From: Gordionus sp. m RMFG-2023
Lineage: Eukaryota > Nematomorpha > Gordioida > Chordodea > Parachordodidae
Direction of reading: 5' to 3'
Assembly: GCF_954871325.1 (NCBI RefSeq)
Contig: NC_088775.1
Location: 79,709,561 to 79,773,560, forward strand
Length of the DNA: 64,000 nucleotides
The position numbers and the translations under genes were made by a program. Positions 12,430-24,337 of this stretch are shown one piece after another. The notes under the pieces were generated by a model, which saw only the letters and a list, made by a program, of their open reading frames with translations, was not told the origin of the DNA and did no database searches. The first letter of the stretch is position 1, and each line of letters opens with the position of its first letter.

Positions 12430-12860
12430 TAATGATCAGTTATGTCTAAATTTGAGACAAAAATTTACTGTACCTTCCTGGCAGCTAAAATTTAAAAATA
12501 TAAGAATACCTATTTAATAGTTTGAATTATAACTTATATACACTTAATCAGTTATGTCTAAATTTGAGACAAAAATTTACTGTTAAGGATCTTGAAACAA
12601 TAATACATTGCTCTTGATTTTCAGTACTACAAATTGATTGTTGATTTTCAGTATTTTTTGTTAAATGGCAGGAATCCATAAATATAATATAATGTATCAG
12701 TTATGTCTAAATTTGAAACAAAAATTTACTGTTAAGGATCTTGAAACAATAATACATTGCTCTTGATTTTCAGTACAATTTGATTGTTGATTTTCAGTAT
12801 CTTTTTATTGAATGGTATCTTGTGCAGGAATCTAAAAATATAATAAAAGAGTAACTAAAT
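12430..12860. repeat. About 151-base tandem repeat, 2-3 units
   Basis: The word CAGTTATGTCTAAATTTGA occurs near 12436, 12548 and 12699. The last two copies continue alike through AAGGATCTTGAAACAATAAT and CTTGATTTTCAGTA, giving a period of about 151 bases. No coding capacity. Confidence 0.8.
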
Positions 12861-13116
12861 CAAAAAATTTACCAAGAATATCTATTGTATAAGTTAGTTT
12901 CAGTTCAGTTGTTTGATTTATCAGATAGTTTGTAATGGAAGATGAATGAATGTTTAATATGATTCTGTGGTGATTTTCAAAAAGAATGTAAAAAATTTAT
13001 ACCTATTTAATAGTTTGAATTTTAAAGTAGCTACAAACTTTGAATCGTATCTTCTATTTGATTAATTTTGTCAGATTAAGGGAAAAAAATTATTTTGCTA
13101 GATTATGAAAAAAAAA

Positions 13117-13194
13117 CCTTTGCCGGGATTCGAACCTAAGTCCAATAACCCATTAGATTTGTAAGCTTCGTTCTTGCCGATTGGGCCACATTCA
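13117..13194 (-). repeat. tRNA-like sequence (pseudo-tRNA or SINE head)
   Basis: On the minus strand, TGGCCCAATCGG fits a pol III A box and GGTTCGAATCC is a perfect B box about 45 bases later, followed by a T-run terminator. The loop CTTACAA would carry a valine (UAC) anticodon. The acceptor and anticodon stems do not pair and the T stem is weak, so this is probably a tRNA-derived SINE or dead tRNA rather than a working gene. Confidence 0.5.
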
Positions 13195-13259
13195 AAATTG
13201 AGGATTTTTTAAATATATATTATAGATTGAAAGTGTGACAGTGTCAGCGTAACGGTATT

Positions 13260-14330
13260 TTTGTGACAAGGCTTTTATATATTATTATAGATGATTTTCA
13301 TGGATTCATTCTCTACAACCTTTCGGTATCTTAGCCATTCGCTACATCTCTCCTGCACCTTCTTTATCCAATCAAAACATATAAACCTTAATGGCTCAAA
13401 TATCGTTTAACATTGAGCGGTCCTCAAGGATCCCACTATCGCTTGCACTACCACGCCGTCCTCATACACAATTCTGCACCAACCTTTGTCCCCGATTGTA
13501 CTCATGAGTTGAGCTCACATGCCATTAAACTTCAAATAATCCATAAACAATCCGCTATTGATTGAACAGCCATGATCACTGCATCCACCACCATCATTTT
13601 ACTCCAAATGTTAAATCTTCCTCCTTTTCATTGCTAAATAGTCATTAATAACTTGCCCATATATATCGATGGACCTATTTGATGTATATATAACTTTAAT
13701 TGACTGAGCAAACTATGCTAGGGTATCTTCGATATACCACATCAAATCTAATTTTTATAACTGGTAGACCAATCTTTAATCTTAGCACCTACCATATCGA
13801 CCATGGACTAAATTGAATCAATTAATCGAAATAATAAGCGGGGACTATGGTTGATAACCTATAGCCCAGTTCATCATATGCGATTACTTAAATTTAATAA
13901 AGATGAATTTAATTAAAAAAGGAATTTATTTGGATAATAAAAGTGTTGTTTTTCCCCTTATTATTTTTCTAGAATACTTATATACCTTTTTTAAAATAGA
14001 AAAGGGTTGCTCCGTGGTGCGACTCAGACCGCTCTTTTCAAATAACCTCCCCCCCTTTAATTTATCCCGTTTTATCATAGCTTAGGAATAACCACGGGTT
14101 ATCCGTGGTTCGGCTGAGGCAACGCTTGCAAATAAACCCACGTTTTCAACCCTTTTATAAAATTTATCCTAGACTATGTGGTTAAATCATCGTCACTAAA
14201 GCCGGGTCCTCATCCTTGAAAATACCGATATAGCGACCGTGATCGAACCCTCTCTCCACTCATCGCTCGAGGGGCCTGCCAATACGGCCCCAACCATTAA
14301 TTTCAACTAAATAAATCATCATTAAATTAT
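13260..14330. other. GC-richer patch without recognised gene
   Basis: About 1 kb of clearly higher GC than the flanks. No reading frame longer than 60 codons and no domain was recognised on either strand. It holds a diverged short duplication (about 13995-14090 and 14093-14180, sharing CCGTGGT-like and GCAAATAA words) and, on the minus strand near 14240, a B-box-like GGTTCGATCAC. It could be a decayed mobile element or untranslated DNA. Confidence 0.4.
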
Positions 14331-14335
14331 AAAAA

Positions 14336-16351
14336 TGTTGATTAGTCTTATATTTTAAATTTGAATATTTATTTATTTTTAAAATATATTAACGTTATAT
14401 CATTTGAATATCTATATTATTTAAATTGATTGTTTAATATATTCAATTAACTTTGTTTGATATTTTTTGTATAAATAGATTGTGATAGAAAAAAGAAGTT
14501 AGTAAATAAAATTTAAATTTATATTATTAAAACAAATTTGTTTAACCATATTTAAAATGGTGCCCCGGTTACGGTGGTACGTTTCTTCGTTTTTTTTAAA
14601 AAAAAAAAATATATAATAAAAGTTTAAAAATTAAAATATAATAAAAGTTTAAAAATTAAAATTATATCCTTACCTTGAAAATAAAATAATCAAAGAATTT
14701 ATCCGTTTTTTTTGTCGATTTCTTTTGTAAAAATAAAAAGTAAAGGAATTACTTATCATATTCGTCGTTCGATATTGCAGATGATAAAAGGACATATAAA
14801 ATTTTTTTGACTTTTCTTTTCGATAGTCAAAATTTTATCCAAATTTACAAAATTATAAAAGGTAAAAAAAAAAAGTAGAAATAAAATTTAATTTAAAATA
14901 AATATAACTTGTTAAATTTACTTGTTTTCTTTCATGGCTTCCCGTTACGTTTTTGTAAAAAAAAAAAGAAGAATATATATAAAATTTGCCTAAAATTAAA
15001 ATAAAAAAGTAAAAATTAAATTAAATTCGAAATTGTGATGACTACCTTATTTATTGATTTAACTACCTATTGTGACGATTGCTTAATCCATTGAGATGAC
15101 TCTATTTATATGACTACCTATTGTGGTGACTACCTATTGTGACGATTGCTTAATCCATTGAGATGACTCTATTTATGACTACCTATTGTGGTGACTAACT
15201 ATTGTGACGTTTGCTTAATCCATTGAGATGACTCTATTTATATGACTACCTATTGTGATGATTGCTTAATCCATTGAGATGACTCTATTTATATGACTAC
15301 CTATTGTCTAGACTACCTATTGTGTTGATTGCTTAATCTATGGAGATGACTAGAATCAAACCTTAGCACTTTCATGCAAAAAGCTTCTTTCTTCATGGTG
15401 TCCTGGCTCTGGATGCTGGAATGGAATATGATAACCAGCACCTAACCTAATGTGACAACCTAGAAAGAACCAATATGGAAGTTGGACGTTAGGTTATGAA
15501 TTTTATATTGTGAGACCAATGATGATCACTTATTATTCTAATCCACGTAAGAAGAAAAGTTATTTGAAATTAAAATTTTATGCCGAGATAAAGGCATATT
15601 GTAAATTTACTTATTAAATGTAAAAATTAAACATCATTATTTTAGAAAAATATTGTGTGAAATTTAAATTTTTTTTAAGAGAGGGAAATGTGCATAATAT
15701 TTGCATATTTTTACCTCGGAGATTGAAAATAAATAAAAATAAATTAAATATTAAAACGCTACTAATTAAATATTAAAACGCTACTAATAAAATATAAAAC
15801 GCAATATTAAAAAAAAAAACGCGAAATTTCATATAATTTTTTTGATTTATCATTCTTATGTTATTCTACATTCCAAAAATTTTATTCCAAATTCTTTTAT
15901 TCCAAAATTTTATTCCATATATTCAAACTTGATCCTTATAATAATGATAACGTACATCAACTTTTCTAACCTACAAAAACGTATGGACTCACGCAACTCT
16001 AATAAACGATTTTATCAAACCTACGTGATAGAATCAAGCCTACGAGAACATATGAGACTTATGCGCTAACCAAGAAGAAACCGAGTACAATCGAAACGGG
16101 AAAAACTTCTAGGACAACAAGCTCTCGATGACTGCTGAGAAGAAGCTTTGTGCTTTGTAGAAGAGAGGGAATGTTGATTAGTCTTATATTTTAAATTTGA
16201 ATATTTATTTATTTTTAAAATATATTAACGTTATATCATTTGTATATCTTATATTATTTAAATTGATTGTTTAATATATTCAATTAACTTGAAAAAAGAA
16301 GTTAGTAAATAAAATTTAAATTTATATTATTAAAACAAATTTGTTTAACCA
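14336..16351 (+). mobile_element. Short non-autonomous LTR element (TRIM/LARD-like) (fossil)
   Basis: Terminal repeats 14336-14548 and 16172-16351 both begin TGTTGATTAGTCTTATATTT and end near TTTAACCA; they differ in length by about 33 bases. Just inside the left LTR is a primer site TGGTGCCCCGGTTACGG (from about 14559), and just before the right LTR a polypurine tract AGAAGAGAGGGAA. The 1.6-kb interior shows no gag or pol and contains tandem repeats at 15040-15345. The 3' interior (15750-16171) resembles the leader of gypsy element 1: ATTAAATATTAAAACGCT words, TTGATTTATCATTCTT, and ACAACAA-CTCTC-ATGACT just before the polypurine tract. It is therefore probably a non-autonomous relative of that family. 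Lacks coding parts; moderately old. Confidence 0.75.
15040..15345 (+). repeat. Tandem repeats inside the short LTR element
   Basis: Four to five irregular units built from ATGACTACCTATTGTG, GATTGCTTAATCCATTGAG and ATGACTCTATTTAT. Unit length varies between about 55 and 80 bases. It is not CRISPR-like: there are no unique spacers. Confidence 0.85.
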
Positions 16352-16756
16352 TATTTTAAAAAAAATGTAAAACTTCCAAATATTCATAACATAGAATTAT
16401 TATAACAAATTTCAATAAATCTTTATACAAAATTTTGCAATTCCGATAATTATTCAACAACATCAATAATCAGAATTTAAATTTTATCCTATTTTCCAAA
16501 TTAATATCTTTTTTATATTTTCAATAATGGACATTAATCTCCCAAAGCAATTTCTATAGATACCAACATTAAGGAAACTTAATTGTTCAATATTTCTAAA
16601 CAGAATTTACTTATTTAGATACGTAATCGAAAATTAAATCAACCCTTCCCCTGCCCTATCAAGTATTAAATCAGTAAAGAAGCAGCCATATAAGCACGGA
16701 TTGGCAAATTTATATGATCTTTATGTTAGGTTAAAAAAATTGATACTAATTTTATA

Positions 16757-17036
16757 ACATTTTCATTTTACAACTATAAAAAAATTATTATTTTTACTAA
16801 GTTAAAAAAATTGTATTATTTTTATTACGTTAAAAAATATATAAATGACGGAAGCACATATAAAATTGCTTATTTTTTTAACAAATAAAGAGTTTTACTA
16901 CATTTTCATATTACAACTATAAAAAAAATTATTATTTTTACTAAGTTAAAAAATTTGTATTATTTTTATTACGTTAAAAAATATATAAATGACGGGAGCA
17001 CATATAAAATAGCTTATTTTTTTAACAAATAAAGAG
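16757..17036. repeat. 143-base tandem duplication
   Basis: Two near-identical units begin at 16757 and 16900 with ACATTTTCAT, and both continue through ATATATAAATGACGG and AACAAATAAAGAG. No coding capacity. Confidence 0.85.
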
Positions 17037-19374
17037 AAAATCATGCGAATGTATTGTGTAATTTTACATTTAAAAAATTAATTGGGTCAAATAAAAAAAA
17101 ATTTTTTTTTATAAATAAAAGAGAAAGATAATTTTTTATATTTTTATCTTTCCTTTTTTTTTAAAATAAAAAATGTTTTCTTTTTTTAAAACAGTTTTGC
17201 AACTATGTTGTTGAATATTTATTAAAAATATCATTTAGCTCAGGAAATTTTAATGCGAGGAAATTGATTATTAAAAAAGGAAGACCTAAAACTTATTTTA
17301 ATCAAATTTTTCATTCGCATTTTTTCTATCATTGAATATGAAATTTTTAATTCATTACTTTATTGGTCATGGCTATTATTCCTGTTACCACTCCTTAAAT
17401 AGGATTGTAATTTATTTGTCGAAGCTAGTGGGAGAGACTTAATACAAATAAGGAACCTAGTATTAAATAAAATTAATATATAAATATTTAATAATTTCGG
17501 TTAATAATCTTACGAATGTTACACTTCCTTATATGAATTGTAATCAACTCTAATTTCTTCAATTTAAAATAACTCTAAATTTCTTCAATTTAAAATAACA
17601 ACTCTAAATTTCTTCAATTTAAAATAACAACTCTAAATTTCTTCAATACAAAAAAAACTACGTACTTATTTTATTTTAAATTTTTCCATTTATATACATC
17701 TTTTTAATATGCAAAATTACAAGTATAATGAAAATTCATAAAAAAATAATGAAAATTACAAGTATTCATAAACATAATTAAAATTACCAGTCTATAAAAA
17801 AAATAATTTCCTTGACTACATATTCAAATTAATATTTAACCCTCATCGATTTATAATAAAAATTCATAAAAATTAAAAATATTAAGATTACAAGTATGTA
17901 TTCTAATAATTAGTACACAAATACAATTCCCAAAGGAGAAAAAATGTTTGGATAAGAAATATTTTTTGAAACAAAGGGCATAAAGAATCATCAGTCGATG
18001 TTTTATAATTTAATCGAATTGACAATCTGATAGATTAAATGAGCATAATATCAATCAAAATTTTACTAGCCGAATTCTGTTTATTTATAGATCTTAATAT
18101 TTAATAAAAATAAAGAATTTTGAAATTTTTTCGCTAGAGTAAACTTGACTCTTCGTCACTGAATTAAATATAAAGTCAAACCTATATAATTTGGATACCG
18201 TTGAGACAAAGATTTATGCTAAACTTAGACAGTTGGTTTATTTATCAAGACTTCTTACTTTAAATAAAACATTTTACCATCTGTTATATAATTAGTTTAG
18301 CAAATGGTAATATTAGGTTTTTTTTTATTAATTCATTAAAATCGTGAGTAAAATTATGTATATAATACATTAACTTATACAAAATAAAAATGTATAAAAT
18401 TATAAAAATACATTAAAAAATAATTTTTGAAAAAAAGATGATGTCATCTTTATTTGTTTATTTGATACAAGTTTTATTTGTATGACGTTTATAATATCTT
18501 CTTTAGATTTATTAATATTGTGAACAATTTATTCGGAAATATTAAATCTTTTGATTATATTTTTTTTGAGTATGATGATTTAGTAAAATAATAACCGATT
18601 TTTTTTTATAAATGAACGATAACTCATTCTACTTGTTTTCTCTATTAATTTTGTTATTTGACATGAGTAGCAAAGAAAAAAATATAAAATATGCCCATTT
18701 TTTAAAGTAGACAGTTGCCTAATTTATATAGGCATTTTCTAATACTAGTTAATGGGAATTTGATTGGGACTCAAATTTTGGTCTAACTGGGAAGTTTCTC
18801 AAATTATGAAGAGCCCAAATTAGATATATACTATGTATATAAAATTTATGAGTATGAACTGTAGTTCTTGGCCCAATCTCTTTTTTTTTAGGCTACAGCT
18901 ATTTAAATAAGTATACGTACTATAAAACAAGTATGTCTGGTTTGTCTACAAACGTATAGAGCTGTAGAAGGTTCCTCATAATTAATTTATATATCCTCTT
19001 TTACATCTGATTAGATGGAAATGAGGAATACCTAACGTAGCTTCGTTGTAATCACAACATGAATGGGAGTATATGCTTTAAACATATATCACTTAAATTC
19101 ATTTTGTAAATTTATACATAAATATAAAAATAAAAAAGTATTTTTAATACATGTGATTCCAAAAAGAAAATATAATATAAAAATTTAATAAAAATATTAT
19201 CACAATTACTGCTGCTACCTCTAAACTCCACATTCTATTACATTTTTAGATACAGTGGATTATTACGCATATATATATTGAATTAATAATAAATCATTTC
19301 CATCAATTACCCATTAAACCAGAATGGCAATGAATGGAAGAATCAGATATATAATATATTTGTATGATAATATG
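17037..19374. other. AT-rich intergenic stretch with a 29-base satellite
   Basis: Between 17549 and 17650 the word CTCTAAATTTCTTCAATTTA is repeated three to four times with a period of 25-29 bases. At about 18170-18300 a sequence beginning AGTCAAACCTATATAATTTG resembles the ends of pogo/Tigger-type MITEs, but this is weak. Nothing else was recognised. Confidence 0.45.
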
Positions 19375-19380
19375 AGTAAT

Positions 19381-19708
19381 TGTAGAACAACGGAAGGTAA
19401 GTAAAAAAAGTAAAAAATGTAAAAATTAATTCTTTTTATTTTATTTTTGTAACTACTAATAAACTAATAATTTTACAATTTTATATATAATATACAATTT
19501 TTAATTTACACTTTTTACATAAGTTTTTTAAAAGGTTAAATTTTAACAAATAAAATTTACGAAAATTAGGAAAATATAAAAGGTCATTAAATAAATTTAA
19601 AAGAAAGAATTTTACGAAAAGGTCATTAAGAAAAATATAAAGTTTAAAGGTCATTAAATTACAAAAGTAAAAAATATATAAAGTTTATGAAAAATTTATA
19701 TATTAACA
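19381..19708 (-). repeat. 3' LTR of gypsy element 2
   Basis: Starts TGTAGAACAACGGAAG and ends ATATTAACA; it pairs with 23931-24239. A purine tract (minus strand AAAAAAAAGAGGGAAA) is adjacent at 19709-19724. The 6 bases AGTAAT at 19375-19380 recur at 24240-24245. Confidence 0.88.
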
Positions 19709-20808
19709 TTTCCCTCTTTTTTTTAAATGTCTTCTTTCCTCAGTTTCTTATTTACACTTCCAGTCATTCAATTGCTCCATTAGTCATTTGTTCGTATATC
19801 TTTAGATTGTTTGTTTGACTTATCGTTTGTTGAATCGATTATCGAACAACTTTTATGAAACATCGTTGGTTGCCCATCATTGTTGATACGTCGTGGGTTG
19901 AACATTGCTTGTTGATTTGCTGTTTGTATTGATCATCCCATTTCCCTTTCAAAATTTTATATATATCTTTTTTACAAAAATTATTATTTATTTATAACAA
20001 TCATTTTCTATGTCGTAGTTCATATTCTCGCTTTTGAACTTGACTTTGAATTTTCGAATTTTGAATTTAATTTTGAACTTGAACTTGACTTTGAATTTTT
20101 GAATTTTGAACTTGAACTTGTTCACTTCTTCCCCCTCTAAAAATTTTTTTCCTTTGTAGTAGAATTTTCAGATATTTTGTTTGTTGTTTAGCCTAAGTCA
20201 TATCTTTTTCATTGGTTTGTTCTTAGCTTGTTATCCTTACCATCTAATCATTCGCTTGAACATCATCCTCACATTAGCTTGTTCACCTCGTTGTTTATTA
20301 TCATTTTTATCAATGTTTGTAAATATATATTATGATCAATATATCTCAAATAAAATAATTATGGAATAATTGAAATGATAGTGGAATAAATAATTTATCA
20401 GAATCATTCATAAGAATAAGAATCATAATTTTGAATATAGAATAATAGAATATTTGGAATTGTCTCTTCTTATATAATAATTTTTTATTTTTTATTTTTT
20501 ATTTAATTATTTTTATTTTTAAATTTTACTCTTTTATTTTTCAATTTAAACAATTTTTTTATATCATAATTTCTCTTCAACTTGTTCTTTATAAAAAAAT
20601 TTCTCTTTCTCCTTCCATCTTCAACATACGATCTCCATATCATACTCTTAATCTCTTTTTCAACATCAAGATATTTAATCACCTTGCCCCTCTTTTTAAT
20701 ATTTGTTTTAATTTTCTTTATTTCCAAAGTTTTTTTAAATTTTTTATTAATTATAAAAATTTTTATTTTATTATTTTCTTTAATTTTTATTTCATTATTG
20801 TTTTTAAT

Positions 20809-22712
20809 CAGACGCGTACGCAGGAATTTGGTCTGGGGGTGGGGGGGGATAACAAAATTTTTTAAGAAATATTATTGTTTTTTAAAAATATCAAGCATAA
20901 ATTTATTAGGACTAATAACTATTTCTAATACACAATTTAAATTAATGTGAATTATAAAAAAATTATATGTAAAGAATCACTTAAATGACCCAAAATAGAA
21001 ATTTGAATTTTTTGAGCCTTTACACAAAAAGTTTCTTAGGAATAATTGCATTTTGTATGTTATAAATTTACAATGTAAAATCCAATCTTCGTTGTGATTG
21101 AGCTAATTTTTTAATTATCTCATCTTTGCTTGTCGTCAAATGCCTATGAATATTCAAAAGATCCAAATCTTCAATCTACTTTCAGATGTTGTACTTCTTG
21201 GTATGTTTTTCAGAGATCTGTAGGCCCGGCCCCCAGGCCGGACATTATTTTAATTTTTTTAAATATACCCGGGCCGGGTCCGAAATTTTTTTAAAAAAAC
21301 ACCCAAGCCGGGTCTGAATTATTTTAAAAAAACACCAAATCCGGGCTGTATTTTTTAAAACAGCCTATATTTGAAATCTTTATTATTAGCTATAAAAATC
21401 AAAAATAAATATAATTTATTTTAAAAAAATCCAGGCCGGGCCTAAAAATTTTTTAAAAAAAGCCGAGTCGGGCCTAAATATTTTTTTTTAAAAAGCCGGG
21501 CCGGGCCTGAAATTTTTTTAAAAAACCTAGGCCAGGTCTTAAAAAATCTTTAAAAAAAATCCGGGCCGTGCCCTGCAAATGGTACTTCTCCAGACCTCTG
21601 TTATTCTTCTTAAAAAAGAGAATGTTCTCTCATTAGTTTACTAATGGGAAGAGTTTATAAACCCTATACATTGGGAATTTAATCTAAAATGTGTTTGAAA
21701 TAATGCAGAGCATCCACAACATTTTTTGGGACTATATTAACCATAGTTAATCTTATAAACATAGTTATTCAGCTAGTAAGGCATCATAAGATACTTTAAC
21801 ATATAAATAAAATCTAACAAATATTTTTTTTTCTATCACCATCTGAAAAAGGTTGGAAAGGCTTTTGTGGAAGTTATTTGCAGATTAGTAAGTGCTGCAT
21901 GATGAATTAAAAATTTATTTATTTGGGTTATAAATGTATCTGATTTAAGATATACTCTTCTACTGATCCTATATTAATGTTTTAACGATGAGCTTGCCTT
22001 GCTACAAGTCGAGGAAGACAAATATTAAACACGTATAGCTCTGCTTTTGACTCAACAATAAAATATAAAATATGAAATTCTTCATCAACATTAGTCCTAA
22101 TTTCCTTGAGTTCTGATAAAATGCTCTCCGCTATTCTCATTATCTTAATCAAGTCAATGTCATGTTTTTGAAAAGTAATACTTAAAATAATTGTATAATT
22201 AAATAATACATTCTAATGAGAAATAAAATTTGGAATAAGCATTGTATCCAATAATTTTCTTGCTTCTGAGGAAATATTTCCTTCAGGCCATTGTGATATT
22301 TCAGTAATAGCAAATAATTGGCTCTTCTAACTCCTTAAACTGTTACTGCTTGATGGCAGAGACTCTATCTCGTTGGACTTGCAACTTTTTCCCTGTTGGA
22401 CAAGAAGTTTCAGAAATAATTATTATTTGACTAGAAATTTGAAAATGGTAGATAAATATTACGCCACTAAAAATTTGAAAATAATAAGTAAATATTACGC
22501 CGGAAAACTTAAAATCGAATTTAAATGATAAAATAACTTAGTAGATAAATGCGATAAAAAATGTAATTAAATATATATTTAATATGACGAATAAATATTA
22601 ACATATATAAATTAATATAAACAATTTGAAAAATATATCCGGCATCTGCATTTTTTGGCTTTGGGAGGGGGGGGATTTGTCCCCCTGCCCCCCCCCGCTG
22701 CCTACGCCGATG
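20809..22712 (-). mobile_element. hAT transposon copy A (zf-MYM1-like transposase, decayed)
   Basis: Left end CAGACGCGTACGCAGG and right end CTGCCTACGCCGATG are inverted repeats. Flanking 8-base duplications are TTTTTAAT (20801-20808) and ATTTTAAT (22713-22720), one mismatch, as for hAT. It is collinear with copy B at 55165-56984. Minus-strand coding remnants near 22150-22400 match the copy B transposase block. The coding region is broken and internally deleted. It carries a smaller MITE at 21211-21600. Confidence 0.8.
21211..21600. repeat. MITE M2 (CCGGGCC-rich) inside hAT copy A
   Basis: Ends CAGAGATCTG and CAGACCTCTG are inverted repeats. The interior alternates GGCCGGGCC words with T-runs and A-runs about every 30-40 bases. 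The same MITE sits at the same internal position in hAT copy B (55636-55924). Fragments with matching ends (GGGCTTTGCAG) lie near 42935-43042 and 45641-45995. Confidence 0.75.
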
Positions 22713-23930
22713 ATTTTAATGACTATTATTTCTTCAATTGTTATCATATGATTTATTTCTTTTAATTTATAAGAATTTATTTCTTTTTTAACATTTGGTA
22801 TTAATTTTCATAATTCAATTTTATTCAAGTTATTATTATTATGATATTTATAATTATAATTTTCATGCTTTTTTTATTGTAATATGTACCTTCATAATTT
22901 TTACTATCTACTTTTCTATTTTCCTGGATAATTTTTACAAATTTATTAAGTATGTTTCCAAAAACTTTTATCCACATCCTTCCCAGAATAGCAATTTTGT
23001 CACTTTGGACTACATACGCATCTAAGTTTTGAGTTTTGTCTTCATATCTCACTTTTATTTTAACGATTCCTAGCACCTCTTTTCTTTTCCCATCATAGCC
23101 AGTCAGTTTCGTATCCGATTTATTCAAGACTTTAATTCCTATCTTTCTAGCAATATTAATCGGCAATATTGAATACCGCGACCCGGTGTTGATCTGCATG
23201 ACTATCGGTAAATCATTAAGGTATATCATAACTTTGTAATAATCATTTGCCTTGTCATCATCATCCATTCTATTTACGTCAAATCTGTTGTTGTATGACT
23301 GATTATTATTTTGATTATTATTGTATCTCGATTCGTTTTGATGTCTATCATATCTATAATTATATTCATTATATTTGTAATTATCATTATTATTATATCT
23401 ATAGTTATTGTAGTTGTTATTATAATCAATTTTATTGTTAAATCTTGTAAAATTATTATACGGTCCTGGCCCATTATACCCCCTATCATTATCATAAACT
23501 CTAGGATTATAATTGTTTTTATATCTTGGTTCATAATTATTTGTATGTCTCGAATCAAAATTATTCCCACAATTATCGTATCTCGGTTTCCACTGATATC
23601 TGTGTACGTGCGACTTCATCCCTTTATCGTGCTCATCGTACTTCATAATCCTTAAATTTTTTTTTACTATCTAAATAATCTTATAATTAATATATGGATT
23701 TTGTTTTATCATTATTGTTCTATATAAGTTTATTCATATTTTAAATATTTCATCATTAAAATTTTATTATATTTTTTTTTAATTTTATATTTTAATCATC
23801 TCTTACGTGTTTTTGGAATTAAATATTAACATCATTTTCCATAATCCTCTTTAGTCTAGTTTCACCATGTTCCAGTATCTAAAATCATGCTAAAATTTTA
23901 TTTACATACGCTGCTACCATTTTAGAACAA

Positions 23931-24239
23931 CGGAAGGCAAGTAAAAAAAGTAAAAAATGTAAAAATTAATTCTTTTTATTTTATTTTTAACTATTAATAA
24001 ACTAAAAATTTTACAATTATATATATAATACAATTTTTAATTTACACTTTTACATAAGTTTTTTAAAAAGTTTAATTTTAACAAATAATTTACGAAATAG
24101 GAAAATATAAAAGGTCATTAAATAAATTTAAAAGAAAGAATTTTAAGTAAAGGTCATTAAGAAAAATATAAAGTTTAAAGGTCATTAAATTACAAAAGTA
24201 AAAAATATATAAAGTTTATACAAAATTTATATATTAACA
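23931..24239 (-). repeat. 5' LTR of gypsy relic 2
   Basis: 309-base partner of 19381-19708, ending ATATTAACA and followed by AGTAAT. This LTR lies about 100 bases before the first recognised RCHY1 exon. Confidence 0.88.
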
Positions 24240-24337
24240 AGTAATATTTTTAGTTTCCTATATTTTAACTATTACCTAGTTTGTTGAAAGGAGTTATAGT
24301 CCATCCGTATAAATAAACTTTCGTTTCGTTCATTAAG

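Larger units (their letters stand above)
19381..24239 (-). mobile_element. Ty3/gypsy relic 2 (fossil) with nested hAT
   Basis: A minus-strand LTR element bounded by 19381-19708 and 23931-24239 with an AGTAAT target duplication. Next to the 5' LTR the primer site begins TGGTAGCAGCG, close to the complement of an initiator-Met tRNA 3' end. The recognisable body is a nucleocapsid-like Asn/Tyr-rich region followed by an aspartic-protease region (about 23650-22850), similar in layout and sequence to gypsy element 1. Reverse transcriptase and integrase are not seen. A hAT transposon (20809-22712) is inserted in it. The LTRs differ visibly in length, so it is older than element 1. It is broken and largely stripped of pol. 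Confidence 0.85.

Noticed and set aside
13117-13194. Functional tRNA gene
   Set aside because: A and B boxes and terminator are good, but acceptor, anticodon and part of the T stem do not pair.
15040-15345. Regular repeats that could suggest a CRISPR array
   Set aside because: Units merge into each other, vary in length, have no unique spacers and lie inside an LTR element of a eukaryote.
20503-20950. Lys-rich minus-strand ORF and hydrophobic plus-strand ORF
   Set aside because: Low-complexity AT-rich DNA inside gypsy relic 2 and the hAT boundary; no domain, and the plus-strand frame runs across a transposon end.
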